A stretch of DNA of 64,000 nt from a bacterium (GTDB taxonomy: Bacteria; CAIWAD01), in the NCBI GenBank assembly GCA_030685015.1, contig JAUXWS010000046.1, forward strand, positions 11,683 to 75,682. The letters are read 5' to 3'. A program made the translations under genes and the position numbers. Each line of letters opens with the position of its first letter. Positions within the stretch are counted from its first letter, which is position 1. Of this stretch, positions 16,568-25,629 are shown piece by piece. The notes under the pieces were generated by a model, which saw only the letters and a program-made list of their open reading frames with translations, had not been told where the DNA came from and did no database searches.

Positions 16568-17551
16568 ATGCCGCTTGTCCTCGCCTCACCTTTTCTCCTG
16601 GCACCCATGGCCGGCCTCAGCACGGCCGGCGTCCGCGCGCTCTGCCTGCGGCTGGGGGCCGGCGCCGCCTCCACCGGCCTGGTGGACGCCGCCGGCTTGG
16701 CCGGCGGATCGGCGGGCAGCCTGCGGCGCGCCCATCGCGGGGAGGACGCGGGACCCCAGATCCTGCAGCTCTTCGCCGCCGAGGCCGGCATCCTGGGCCG
16801 CGCCGTCCGGCGGGCGGGTGAGCTGGGCTTCCAGGGCGTGGAGCTGAACCTGGGGTGTCCGGCCGGACCGGTGGTGGAACGGGGCTGCGGCAGCGCCCTG
16901 CTGGGGCACTGGGACACGGTGCGCTCCCTGCTGGACGCGCTGGCGACGGCGGGGCTGCCCGCCGGCGTCAAATGCCGCAGCGGCCGCCGGCCGGGCGACG
17001 AGGACTTCCTCATCCTGCATGGTCTGGCCGCCGAGCGGGGCCTGGACTGGTATTGCCTGCATCCCCGCAGCCTGGCCGGGGCCTACCATGAGCCACCGGA
17101 CTGGAGCCTGGTCGATCGTCTGCCGCGAACCGGGCCGCGCCTCTGGGCGGTGGGCGACCTGTGCGACGCCCCGGCGGCCCGGGCTGCCCTGGAGCGCCAT
17201 CCCGCCCTGGAAGCCGTCCTCATCGGGCGCGCCGCCCTCTCCGCCCCCTGGATCTTCGCGCTTTGCCAGGGCCGGCCCGCGCCAGAGCCCGCGGAGCAAG
17301 CCGCGCATCTGACGGAGCTGCTGACCGCCCTGGCCTCCGACCTGGACTGGCAGGAGGGCCGCCGCATCCTGCCCGGCCTGCTGCGCCACTTCGGCCTCCC
17401 CGCCGGGGAGGATGCCCAGTTCCGCCTGGCCGACCGCCGGCGGAGTGGCCAGTGGCAGGCGCTCCTGCTCGAGCGGCTGCAGGCCGGGCCGCTGCCGGTC
17501 ATGCGGGACAACCCCTTCCTGAAACAAGGCGCCAGCCCTTCGCCCCGATGA
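16568..17551 (+). CDS. tRNA-dihydrouridine synthase family protein
   Basis: Flavin enzyme that reduces uridine to dihydrouridine in tRNA. 327 residues. FMN-barrel signatures are LAPMAGLST at about 11-19 (family APMAGVTD), QLFAAEAG, and LNLGCPAG with the catalytic cysteine at about 97, followed by RGCGSALL, VKCRSG, CLHPRS and IGRAAL. The sequence is divergent: the usual NxGCPxxKV reads LGCPAGPVV, and the TD of APMAGVTD is replaced, so the subfamily (DusA/B/C) is not assigned. ATG 16568 has no Shine-Dalgarno and a -10-like TACCTT just upstream. hsp20 and lon follow on the same strand after a 76-base gap. Confidence 0.82.
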   Translation: MPLVLASPFLLAPMAGLSTAGVRALCLRLGAGAASTGLVDAAGLAGGSAGSLRRAHRGEDAGPQILQLFAAEAGILGRAVRRAGELGFQGVELNLGCPAGPVVERGCGSALLGHWDTVRSLLDALATAGLPAGVKCRSGRRPGDEDFLILHGLAAERGLDWYCLHPRSLAGAYHEPPDWSLVDRLPRTGPRLWAVGDLCDAPAARAALERHPALEAVLIGRAALSAPWIFALCQGRPAPEPAEQAAHLTELLTALASDLDWQEGRRILPGLLRHFGLPAGEDAQFRLADRRRSGQWQALLLERLQAGPLPVMRDNPFLKQGASPSPR

Positions 17552-17627
17552 AGTTGACCGGCCGTCCAGCCGATCATGAGAGGGCGGGCCGGCGTGCCGG
17601 TCCGCGCCAAACGTCTCCGGAGGCCCC

Positions 17628-18065
17628 ATGCACGTTTTCGACCGGCGTCAACTGGACCAGATCCGCGGCGTGGATCCCGACCTGGAGCGCCGCTTCCTTC
17701 AATTGCTGGGCGACCGGCCGGAGCTGCCGGCCACGGGGGCTTTCCGGCCTCCCGCCGACGTGCTGGTGGGACCGGGCGAAGTGGTGGTGGTGATGGAGCT
17801 GGCCGGCATCCGGCGGGAGGACATCCGCCTGGCCACCGGCGAGGACGAGCTGGTGGTGCAGGGATGCCGGCGGGAACCCGTGGAACTGGAGCGGGAGGAG
17901 GTCCTGGCCCTGGAGATCGCCACCGGCGAGTTCGAGCGCCGCGTCGCCCTCCCCCTCGGTCTCAGGCTGGAGCAGGTGTCGGCCGCCTATCGCGACGGCT
18001 TCCTGGTGGTGCGCATCCCCCGGGGCGGCGGACCCGCCTCCGGCAACGGGGAGGAGACAAACTGA
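17628..18065 (+). CDS. Small heat shock protein (Hsp20/alpha-crystallin family)
   Basis: 145-residue holdase that binds unfolding proteins. The alpha-crystallin domain covers about residues 40-133 (PADVLVGPGEVVVVMELAGI, EDELVVQGCR, FERRVALPLG, YRDGFLVVRIP). The C-terminal IxI-like motif is reduced to VVRIP. GGAGG precedes the ATG. Its stop overlaps the lon start by one base (TGATG), so chaperone and protease are translationally coupled. This is a sensible protein-quality operon. Confidence 0.93.
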   Translation: MHVFDRRQLDQIRGVDPDLERRFLQLLGDRPELPATGAFRPPADVLVGPGEVVVVMELAGIRREDIRLATGEDELVVQGCRREPVELEREEVLALEIATGEFERRVALPLGLRLEQVSAAYRDGFLVVRIPRGGGPASGNGEETN

Positions 18066-20404
18066 TGAGAACCGATCTGGACGACGATCTCGACCTGGTG
18101 CTGCCCGCCGCCGTGCCCGGCGTGCTCAACCTGCTGCCCGTCACCGACGTGGTGGTCTTTCCCGGCGTCATCCTGCCCTATGTGGTGAGCGATCCACGGC
18201 TGATCCGCTCCATCCAGGCCGTGCTGCGGGGCGAGCGCTTGCTCGCCGTCTTCCTCAAGCAGGAGAGCGAGGAGAACGGACGCCTCGCCGCCGTGGGCAC
18301 GGCCGTGCAGATCGTCAAGATGTTCAGTGTGCCCGACGGCTCCATGGGCCTGCTCCTGCGCGGCGTGGAGCGCCTGCGCTTCGTCGGGATGGCGGGCCGC
18401 ACGCCCCATCTGCAGGTGCATGTGGAGCGGCACGCGGACGACATGCGCGTCAGTGTGCGGTCGGAGAGCTACCGCAAGGCGCTGATGAAGTCCTTCGACG
18501 AGTACTGCCAGCACAACAGCTGGGTGAACGATGACCTGCGCCAGAACCTGCGCCAGGTGCAGGAGCTGGGCCATCTGGCCGACCTGATCAGCGCCAACCT
18601 GAGCTTCAGCGTGGAGGACCGCCAGCTGGTGCTGGGCGAGCTGTCCGTCACGGAACGGGCGCGGGCGGCCCTCAAGCTGTTGCGCCGCGAGGTGGAGGTG
18701 GCCGAGCTGACGCGCAAGATCCAGGAGGATCTGGCCGGCGCCATGGACCGCAACCAGAAGGAGTACTACCTCCGCGAGCAGATCAAGGTCATCCGGCACG
18801 AGCTGGGCGAGGATGACGACGCCCAGGCCGAGCTGGAGGAGCTGCGGCGGCGCTTCGAGCAGCCGGGCGTCCCCGAGACGGTGCGCGAGGCCGGCCAGCG
18901 CGAGTTGCGGCGCCTGCAGCGCATGAACCAGTCCTCGGGCGAGTACAGCGTGGCGCGCAGTTATGTCGACTGGCTGGTGCAGTTCCCCTGGACCGTCCAT
19001 GACCGGGACCGCCTCGACGTGGGGCGCGCCCGGCGCATCCTGGACCGCGACCACTTCGGCCTGGAGGAGGTCAAGGAGCGCATCCTCGAGTTCATCGCCG
19101 TGCGCAAGCTGACGGGCGACGGCCGCAAGAGCCCCATTCTCTGCTTCACGGGACCGCCCGGCGTGGGCAAGACCAGTCTGGGCAAATCCATCGCCGAGGC
19201 CCTGGGCCGGCGCTTCGTCCGCCTGGCCCTGGGCGGCGTCCACGATGAAAGCGAGATCCGCGGCCACCGGCGCACCTACGTGGGCGCCATGCCCGGCCGC
19301 ATCGTGCAGAAACTGCGCGAGACGGGGCGCCTCAACCCGGTCTTCATGCTGGACGAGATCGACAAGCTGGGGGCGGACGTGAAGGGCGACCCCGCCGCCG
19401 CGCTGCTGGAGGTGCTGGATCCCGCCCAGAACCACACCTTCGCCGACCACTACCTGGAAGTGTCAGTCGACCTGGGCCAGGTGATGTTCATCGCCACCGC
19501 CAACCAGCTGGAGCGGATCCCCGCCCCGCTGCGGGACCGCATGGAGGTCATCCAACTGCCCGGCTACCTGCCCACCGAGAAGCTCGAGATCGCCCGCCGC
19601 TTCCTGGTGCCCCGCCAGCTGGAGGCTTGCGGCCTGTCGCGCGGCCAGCTCTCCTTCCAGGCGGAGGGCCTGCGCACCATCATCGAGGAGTACACGCGCG
19701 AGGCCGGCGTCCGACAATTGGAGCAACGGATCGGTTCCGTGGCGCGCAAAGTGGCGCGCCGGGTGGCGGAGGGCGAGACGCCGGCCCTGAAGGCGGGGCG
19801 GTCTCTGATCCGGTCGCTGCTGGGCAACCGCCGTGTCCAGCCCGAGACGGCCAACCGGTCGCCCGAGGTGGGAGTGGCCACCGGCATGGCCTGGACGCCC
19901 TACGGCGGCGCCCTCATGTTCATCGAGGCGGGGGCGATGCCGGGTTCCGGCTCCCTGCGCCTGACCGGCAGCCTGGGCGAGGTGATGCGCGAATCCGGGG
20001 AGATCGCCCTCAGCTACATCCGCAGCCACGCCGTCCAGCTGGGCGTCCCCGCGGATTTCCACCGCGGCCTGGATTTGCACCTGCACTTCCCGGAAGGCGC
20101 CACGCCCAAGGACGGCCCCTCGGCGGGGGTGGCCATCGCCGCCTGCCTCGTCTCGCTGCTGGCCGGACGGCCGCTGCGGCACGACGTGGCGATGACCGGG
20201 GAGCTCAGCCTGCGCGGACGCGTGCTGGCCGTGGGCGGCCTGCGCGAGAAAGTGATGGCTGCCCACCGGGCGGGCATCCGCACCATCCTGGCGCCCCGCG
20301 ACAACCTGAAGGACCTGGAGGAGATCCCGCGCGAGATCCGGGACGATCTCGAGATCATCGGCGTGTCAAGGCTGGAGGAGGCCCTCGCCCGCGTCCTTAG
20401 TTGA
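18065..20404 (+). CDS. lon: ATP-dependent protease Lon
   Basis: Cytoplasmic AAA+ serine protease degrading misfolded and regulatory proteins. 779 residues: N-terminal substrate domain (LLPVTDVVVFPGVILPYV), a coiled coil, then AAA+ with Walker A GPPGVGKTS at 363-371 and FMLDEIDK. The protease domain has the catalytic dyad S686 (DGPSAGVA) and K729 (LREKVMA), 43 residues apart as in E. coli Lon. ATG at 18065 overlaps the hsp20 stop. Its 3' end overlaps the convergent histidine-kinase gene by 8 bases. Full length; no anomalies. Confidence 0.97.
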   Translation: MRTDLDDDLDLVLPAAVPGVLNLLPVTDVVVFPGVILPYVVSDPRLIRSIQAVLRGERLLAVFLKQESEENGRLAAVGTAVQIVKMFSVPDGSMGLLLRGVERLRFVGMAGRTPHLQVHVERHADDMRVSVRSESYRKALMKSFDEYCQHNSWVNDDLRQNLRQVQELGHLADLISANLSFSVEDRQLVLGELSVTERARAALKLLRREVEVAELTRKIQEDLAGAMDRNQKEYYLREQIKVIRHELGEDDDAQAELEELRRRFEQPGVPETVREAGQRELRRLQRMNQSSGEYSVARSYVDWLVQFPWTVHDRDRLDVGRARRILDRDHFGLEEVKERILEFIAVRKLTGDGRKSPILCFTGPPGVGKTSLGKSIAEALGRRFVRLALGGVHDESEIRGHRRTYVGAMPGRIVQKLRETGRLNPVFMLDEIDKLGADVKGDPAAALLEVLDPAQNHTFADHYLEVSVDLGQVMFIATANQLERIPAPLRDRMEVIQLPGYLPTEKLEIARRFLVPRQLEACGLSRGQLSFQAEGLRTIIEEYTREAGVRQLEQRIGSVARKVARRVAEGETPALKAGRSLIRSLLGNRRVQPETANRSPEVGVATGMAWTPYGGALMFIEAGAMPGSGSLRLTGSLGEVMRESGEIALSYIRSHAVQLGVPADFHRGLDLHLHFPEGATPKDGPSAGVAIAACLVSLLAGRPLRHDVAMTGELSLRGRVLAVGGLREKVMAAHRAGIRTILAPRDNLKDLEEIPREIRDDLEIIGVSRLEEALARVLS

Positions 20405-23024
20405 GCGCCTGGCGGACGAGGGATCCCATCGACGAGATGGTGAAGGGCTTGGCGATGAAGCCCCGCACGCCGGGCAGCTCCAGCAGCTCGCCCCGCTGAC
20501 ACTGGGTGTAGCCCGAGCAGAGGATGACGCGCAGATCGGGGCGCAGGCCGGCCAGTTCGTGGCAGAGTTCCAACCCGTTCATCCCCGGCATGAGAACGTC
20601 CAGCACGAAGAGGTCGGGCGCCCCCGGCTCCTCGCGCAGTGCCTCCAGCATGGCCGGGCCACCGTCGAAGGCGCGCACCTGATAGTGCTGGCTCTCCAGG
20701 ATGCGGCGCAGCATGTCCCGCATCACCGTGTCGTCGTCGGCGATCCAAACCTGGGTCGTGTCCTGGGGCGCGGCGGCCGAGGAGGACTCGCGGACGGCCG
20801 CCACCGGGAAGAGCAGGCGCACGCGCGTGCCGTAGCCGACGCGGGACTGGATCTCGGCCCGACCCCCATGGCGCTCCATGATGGTGAAGACCATGGCCAG
20901 GCCCAGGCCGCTGCCCTGCCCCTTCTCCTTGGTCGTGAAGAAGGGGTCGAAGATTTTGGGCAGCAGCACCTCCGGGATGCCGCAACCGGTGTCCTGCACC
21001 TCCACCTCCACCCAGGCGGCCCTGTCGGTGGAGCCCGCCTCCGCCGCCCGCAACCGGCTGCGCAGAGTGATGGTGCCCTGTTCCCCGATGGCATCGGCCG
21101 CATTGAGCAGCAGGTTGAGCACGGCCTGCTCCACCTGGACCGTGTCCGCCTTGACGCTGGACAGGCCGGAGCCCAGCTCCTCCTCCAGCCGGACATCCGG
21201 TTTCAGCCCGCGCCGGAAGAGGTCCAGGCAGTGGCCCAGCGTGGTGTTGATGTCCTGGGCCTCCATCGACTCCTCGCCCAGGCGGGCGAAACCAAGCAGC
21301 TGGCGGGTCAACTGGGCGGCGCTGCCCACCGCCCGCTCGATCGTGTCGAGGGGACCGCAGGCGCCGGCCATCTCCCCGGTCAGCCGCCGCAGGTGGCCCG
21401 TGTTGCCCAGGATGCCGGCCAGGATGTTGTTGAAGCCATGGGCGAGGCCGCCGGCCAGGCTGCCCACCGAGTCCATCTTCTGGCTCTGGATGAGCTGGGT
21501 GCGCAGGGCGCGGCGCTCGCTCACATCCTCCAAGAGGAAGACCACGTCCGTCAGCACGCCCGACTGGTTGCTGACCGGCACCGTGGCCACCGAGATGTGA
21601 CGCAGGCCGCCGTCGCCACAGCAGTCGGGGGGCATCGCCAGTTCCTCGACGCGGGCCGCCTCGCGGCGCAGGGCCCGTTGCCACAGGGCCTCCACCTCGG
21701 GCATCTGGCGGCGCAGGCGCAAGAAGGCGTGCTCCTCCCCGGTCCGGTCATCGCCGCCGGTCAGGCGGGCGAAGGCGGGATTGTGCTGGCGCACCTGTCC
21801 GCCCGGGTCCAGGATGACCATCCCCAATTGCAGCTGCGCCAGCAAATTGTCCAGGAAGCCCAGGCGGGCCACGCTCTCCAGCGCCAGCCGGCGACGCTCC
21901 GTGTCGTCCCGCAGGCTGCCTTCGATCTCCCTCTGGCCGGGCACGCGCCGAGCCGAGATGAGCAGCTCCACCAGGCGGCCGTCGGAGCGCATGGTGGTGA
22001 CGGGGGCGTCGGTGACCGATCCCTCGGAGTTCAGCCGCTCGAGGAAGGCCAGGTGTTCGCGCTCGCTGCCCCAAACCCGGCGCGGCGAGACATCGACCCC
22101 GCTGGCCAGGCCCAGCACGCGGCAGATGTAGGGGTTGACCCCGATGAGGGCGCCTTCGGCGGTCATGCGGAAGAGGCCGATGTCGGCGTTCTCGACCAGG
22201 GAGCGGAACTGACGCTCGGATTCGGCGATGAGGCGGACCAGCTCCGCCTGGGCCAGCAGGGCGGAGGCCTGACCAGCCAGGATGCTGATGATCTCGAGGT
22301 CGCCGGTGCTGAAGGGCCGCGTGATGGGCCGCGTGATCGTCACCGCCCCCAGCGCCCGCTCGCCGGTCATGAGCGGCACGCTCATGAGCACCTCGTCGAT
22401 CTCGTCGGGCGTGCCGGGGACCTGCACCACGATCCCGCTGGTGGCCGGATCGTTGACGATGGCGGCCCGGCCCGTCTGCACCACGTGACCGGTGAGGCCG
22501 GTGCCGACGGGGATCTCGAAGTTCATTGTCAGATCGGCGTAGTGGGGGTCGTCCGTGTAGAGGGGAACCAGGCGGTCGCCCTCCGGGTGGAGGCCGTAGA
22601 TCGTCGTGTTGTTGGCCTCCACCAGATGGTGGCAGGCCCGCGTGATCTGCTGCATCAGCTCGTTCATGTCCACGGCGCCAGCCATGCGCCGGGAGATGTC
22701 GAGGATGGCCTGCAGCCGTTCAGCCAGCTGGGCGCTGTCCGGCCGGGCCGGATCCTGGACGATCAGAAGAAGCAGGGAGTCCTCGGTCAGGCATTCGCCC
22801 TCCACCGGCAGGGTGCTGTCGGGCGTGCGCAGGGCCAGCTTCCGCCGCTCCCCCGGAGCGGGCAAGGCGTCCACCACGCTGTGCGCTTCCCGGCCCGCCA
22901 GGTCTGCCAGGCTGCAACCGCAGAGGTCGAGAAAGGCCTGGTTGGCCAGCACGATGCGCTGTTCGAGGAGGAGGCAGCCGTCTCGGCTGCGCTGGAGAAG
23001 CTGCTGGAGGAGGGGGCTGATCAT
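20397..23024 (-). CDS. Hybrid sensor histidine kinase (PAS-GAF-PAS-PAS-HisKA-HATPase-REC)
   Basis: 875 residues, no membrane segment, so a cytoplasmic sensor. Order: an N-terminal PAS-like domain, a GAF domain at about 110-255 (ACHHLVEANNTTIYGL), two PAS domains, HisKA with phospho-acceptor H529 (GLAHGFNNILAGILGN), and HATPase (NAADAIGEQGT, DTGCGIPEVL, GSGLGLAMV). A C-terminal receiver carries D809 (FVLDVLMPGMNG). The GLAHxFNN form is that of the HisKA group seen in NtrB-like and PAS hybrid kinases. ATG 23024 has AGGA five bases upstream, inside the extra codons that ATG 23036 would add. Its partner could be the NtrC-type regulator at 10.9 kb or the internal receiver; unproven. Confidence 0.93.
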   Translation of the reverse strand: MISPLLQQLLQRSRDGCLLLEQRIVLANQAFLDLCGCSLADLAGREAHSVVDALPAPGERRKLALRTPDSTLPVEGECLTEDSLLLLIVQDPARPDSAQLAERLQAILDISRRMAGAVDMNELMQQITRACHHLVEANNTTIYGLHPEGDRLVPLYTDDPHYADLTMNFEIPVGTGLTGHVVQTGRAAIVNDPATSGIVVQVPGTPDEIDEVLMSVPLMTGERALGAVTITRPITRPFSTGDLEIISILAGQASALLAQAELVRLIAESERQFRSLVENADIGLFRMTAEGALIGVNPYICRVLGLASGVDVSPRRVWGSEREHLAFLERLNSEGSVTDAPVTTMRSDGRLVELLISARRVPGQREIEGSLRDDTERRRLALESVARLGFLDNLLAQLQLGMVILDPGGQVRQHNPAFARLTGGDDRTGEEHAFLRLRRQMPEVEALWQRALRREAARVEELAMPPDCCGDGGLRHISVATVPVSNQSGVLTDVVFLLEDVSERRALRTQLIQSQKMDSVGSLAGGLAHGFNNILAGILGNTGHLRRLTGEMAGACGPLDTIERAVGSAAQLTRQLLGFARLGEESMEAQDINTTLGHCLDLFRRGLKPDVRLEEELGSGLSSVKADTVQVEQAVLNLLLNAADAIGEQGTITLRSRLRAAEAGSTDRAAWVEVEVQDTGCGIPEVLLPKIFDPFFTTKEKGQGSGLGLAMVFTIMERHGGRAEIQSRVGYGTRVRLLFPVAAVRESSSAAAPQDTTQVWIADDDTVMRDMLRRILESQHYQVRAFDGGPAMLEALREEPGAPDLFVLDVLMPGMNGLELCHELAGLRPDLRVILCSGYTQCQRGELLELPGVRGFIAKPFTISSMGSLVRQALN

Positions 23025-23157
23025 TTCGGTCCTCATGGCGGCGCGCTCCCGGCTTCAAGGTGAAGGGCGGTCATCCACCGCTTTATCGGCATCCGGGAGG
23101 GGGAAATGGGGCCGGGCGGCAGCGGGAAGGGTCTTAGGGCCAGTAGCATGGAGAAGT

Positions 23158-23204
23158 GGCCGGGTCGGGCGGGATCAACCGATGGGCGTCCCCGGCGGCA
23201 CGGG
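23158..23204 (+). repeat. Partial duplicate of the metG 3' end, downstream copy
   Basis: 47 bases identical to 23231-23277, offset 73 bases. The second copy contains the last codons and stop of metG (minus strand); this one lies just beyond the gene, in the metG-histidine kinase gap, and is not translated as part of metG. Confidence 0.9.
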
Positions 23205-23230
23205 TCCGTGCCGCAAGCTGCCGGCCATGG

Positions 23231-23277
23231 GGCCGGGTCGGGCGGGATCAACCGATGGGCGTCCCCGGCGGCACGGG
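23231..23277 (+). repeat. Repeat copy covering the metG stop codon
   Basis: The copy of the 47-base repeat that overlaps the last 30 bases of metG, including its TGA (23248-23250 on the minus strand), plus 17 bases downstream. Pairs with 23158-23204. Confidence 0.9.
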
Positions 23278-25185
23278 GCCAGGATCCAGCAGGCAGAGCC
23301 CGGTGGGACCCTTGGCCGCCAGCAGCATGCCCTGGCTGGCCACGCCGCGGATGCGGGCCGGTTCCAGGTTGGCCACCACGCAGATCATGCGCCCAAGCAG
23401 CGTCCCGGGGGCATGGTCGGCCGCGATGCCCGCCACGATGGTGCGGGGGCTCGCCTCCCCGCAATCGATCTCCAGCGTGAGCAGGCGGTCGGCGCCGGGG
23501 ACGCGCTGGGCCGTCAGGATGCGCGCCGCCACCAGCCGGGCGCGCCCGAACTCGGCGAAGGAGATGAGGGCGTCCCCGCCTGGAGTCGTCCCGGCCGGCG
23601 CCGCCGCGGGTGCGGGCGGGACCGGGTCCGCGGATGGGGCCGGGGCAGGTCTCGCCAGGTTGGCGAGAAAGGCCTCCTCGTCGATGCGCGGCACCAGCGG
23701 CTCGCCATGCACGATCAGGCCGACGCCCTCCTCGCGCCAGGCCAGCTGGTCCGGACCGGCCTGTTCTGTCACCCCCAGGCGTCGCAGCAGGGCCGGGCTC
23801 AAGCCGGGCATGACCGGCGCAAGCAGGCAGGCGGCCAGGCGCAGGGTCTCCGCCACATCGGCCAGGACGGCCCCCGCGGCGGCGGGATCGGTCTTCACCA
23901 GCTTCCAGGGCGCCGTCTGTTCCATCAACTGGTTGCCCAGGCGCAGCAGGCCGAAGACCTGGTCGACGATGCCGTGCAGGTCCAGCCCGTCGAGCTTCGG
24001 CGGAAGGGCCGAGAGCAGCGCCTCGGCCGCGTGCCTGAGCTGGCCGTCGCCGGTCTTGCCCCGCGCCGGCGGCAGACTTCCCGCGAAATGCCGTCCGGCC
24101 AGGTTGGTCACGCGGCTGAGCAGGTTGCCCAGGTCGTTGGCCAGGTCCGTGTTGATCCGCTTGACCAGCAGGTCCGGGCCGAAGGAGGAGTCGTTCCAGG
24201 GCACCATTTCGCGGATGAGGAAGAAGCGGAAGGCATCCACTCCCACCCGCTCGATGAGATCCAGGGGCTTGACCACGTTGCCGACGCTCTTGGACATCTT
24301 CTGCTCGCCGATCAGCCACCAGCCGTGGATGAGGAAGCTGCGCGGCGGCTCGATGTCCAGGGCCTTGAGCAGGGTGGGCCAGTAGACGCAGTGCGTGGTG
24401 AGGATGTCCTTGCCGATGAGATGGACGCTGGCCGGCCAGAGGCGGGCGAAGCGCTCCGGGTCATGGCCCAGGCCCGCCCCCGTCAAGTAGTTGATCAGGG
24501 CGTCCACCCACACGTAGCAGACGAAGTCGCGATCGAAGGGCAGCTCGATGCCCCAGCTCATGCGCTCCTTGTTGCGGCTGATGCAGAGGTCGCGCAGGGG
24601 CTGCCGCAGGAAGCCCAGCACCTCGTTGCGGCGGCTGTGGGGCAGGATGAAGTCCGGGTTGGCCTCGATGTGGCCCACCAGCCAGTCCTGGAAGGCCGAC
24701 ATGCGGAAGTACCAGTTCCGCTCCGTGAGCAGCTGGACGGGCCGCCCGCATTCGGGACAATTGCCCGCCGCCAGGTCCTTTTCGGTGAAGTAGCGCTCGC
24801 AGGGAACGCAGTACTGCCCCTCGTAATCGGCGGCGTAGAGGTGCCCCCGGTCGTGCAGGCGCTGGAGGAGGGTCTGCACCAGCGCCACATGCCCGGGGTC
24901 GGTGGTGCGGATGTAGTGGTCGAAGCGGATCTCGAGGCGCCGCCACAAGTCGCGGAAGCGGAGGGACATGCGGTCGCACAGTTCCTGGGGGCCGATCCCC
25001 TCCCGCTGGGCGGCCTCGAGCACCTTCTGGCCATGCTCGTCGTCGCCCGTCAGGAAAAAGGCCTCCCGCCCCAGCAGCCGGTGGTAGCGGGTGAACACGT
25101 CGGCCAGCACGGTGGTATAGGCATGCCCCAGATGCAGGTCCGAGTTGACGTAGTAGATGGGAGTGGTGATGTAGAACGGCTTCAT
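23248..25185 (-). CDS. metG: Methionine--tRNA ligase with C-terminal tRNA-binding (OB) domain
   Basis: Charges initiator and elongator tRNA-Met. 645 residues. HIGH is HLGH at 18-21, and a CxxC...CxxC zinc knuckle sits at C126/C129/C143/C146. KMSKS is at 296-300, the anticodon-binding helical domain follows, and the last about 105 residues form the EMAP/Arc1p-like OB fold (FAEFGRARLVAARI, GRMICVVANL, SQGMLLAA), as in Bacillus MetG. ATG 25185 has GAGGA five bases upstream and gives MKPFYITTPIYYVN, the canonical start. The frame stays open 37 codons further upstream through a hexanucleotide repeat that would encode an Asp-Ser/Asp-Thr tract. The 3' end is covered by a short direct repeat. Confidence 0.96.
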   Translation of the reverse strand: MKPFYITTPIYYVNSDLHLGHAYTTVLADVFTRYHRLLGREAFFLTGDDEHGQKVLEAAQREGIGPQELCDRMSLRFRDLWRRLEIRFDHYIRTTDPGHVALVQTLLQRLHDRGHLYAADYEGQYCVPCERYFTEKDLAAGNCPECGRPVQLLTERNWYFRMSAFQDWLVGHIEANPDFILPHSRRNEVLGFLRQPLRDLCISRNKERMSWGIELPFDRDFVCYVWVDALINYLTGAGLGHDPERFARLWPASVHLIGKDILTTHCVYWPTLLKALDIEPPRSFLIHGWWLIGEQKMSKSVGNVVKPLDLIERVGVDAFRFFLIREMVPWNDSSFGPDLLVKRINTDLANDLGNLLSRVTNLAGRHFAGSLPPARGKTGDGQLRHAAEALLSALPPKLDGLDLHGIVDQVFGLLRLGNQLMEQTAPWKLVKTDPAAAGAVLADVAETLRLAACLLAPVMPGLSPALLRRLGVTEQAGPDQLAWREEGVGLIVHGEPLVPRIDEEAFLANLARPAPAPSADPVPPAPAAAPAGTTPGGDALISFAEFGRARLVAARILTAQRVPGADRLLTLEIDCGEASPRTIVAGIAADHAPGTLLGRMICVVANLEPARIRGVASQGMLLAAKGPTGLCLLDPGPVPPGTPIG

Positions 25186-25207
25186 CAGATCCTCATCTTC
25201 GCTTTTC

Positions 25208-25285
25208 CTATCGCTATCGCTATCGCTATCGCTATCGGTATCGCTATCGGTATCGGTATCGCTATCGGTATCGGTATCGCTATCG
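25208..25285 (+). repeat. Hexanucleotide microsatellite, 13 units of (C/G)TATCG
   Basis: Thirteen uninterrupted 6-base units alternating CTATCG and GTATCG, 22 bases upstream of the metG start codon. Read on the minus strand in the metG frame it encodes a (Asp-Ser/Asp-Thr) tract without stops. Related but decayed hexamer runs occur at 25331-25359 and 25478-25523, each just before a copy of the ricT 3' repeat. Confidence 0.95.
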
Positions 25286-25350
25286 AAACCCCCCATCAGG
25301 CTCCCGCAACCCCTCCCGCGGTGGGCCTCCGATCCCGATCCCGATAGCTA

Positions 25351-25461
25351 TCCCGATGGCGGGTTGGGCGATCCACCCGATCCGGCGGACCATACCCCTG
25401 TGATGCCGGACTTCCGCCCTCCCCGGGCCTCCGGTTGCGCCGCCCGCCGCGCCGCCCGCGC
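25351..25461 (+). repeat. Partial duplicate of the ricT 3' end, downstream copy
   Basis: About 111 bases nearly identical to 25518-25629, offset 167 bases. It differs by two substitutions and a one-base deletion that falls exactly at the ricT stop codon, so the duplicate has lost the TGA. It is preceded by a short decayed ATCCCG-type hexamer run. Confidence 0.88.
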
Positions 25462-25477
25462 GGACAGACCAGCGGCA

Positions 25478-25523
25478 TCGATATCGATATCGATACCGAT
25501 ACCGATAGCGATAGTGATCCCGA
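25478..25523 (+). repeat. Second hexanucleotide run (ATNNCG)
   Basis: About seven degenerate 6-base units (ATATCG, ATACCG, ATAGCG, ATCCCG) between the two copies of the ricT 3' repeat. Together with the copies it makes a composite [hexamers + 3' end] unit repeated about twice. Confidence 0.8.
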
Positions 25524-25629
25524 TGGCGGGTGGGGCGATCCACCCGATCCGGCGGACCATCACCCCTGTGATGCCGGACTTCCGCCCTCCCCGGGCCTCC
25601 GATTGCGCCGCCCGCCGCGCCGCCCGCGC
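25518..25629 (+). repeat. Repeat copy covering the ricT 3' end
   Basis: The copy that contains the last about 22 codons and stop of ricT (stop at 25560-25562, minus strand) and 42 bases beyond it. Pairs with 25351-25461. Confidence 0.88.

Noticed and set aside
17576-18064. A long N-terminal extension of Lon through the hsp20 gene
   Set aside because: The extension is Arg/Gly/Pro-rich and unlike Lon; ATG 18065 gives the family start and couples to the hsp20 stop.
20559-23063. An 834-codon plus-strand frame over the histidine kinase
   Set aside because: Low-complexity Ala/Gly/His/Leu shadow of the kinase codons; no domain or ribosome site.
25208-25523. Hexamer runs considered as a CRISPR array
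   Set aside because: No conserved repeat with unique spacers of fixed length; these are microsatellite units plus duplicated gene ends.
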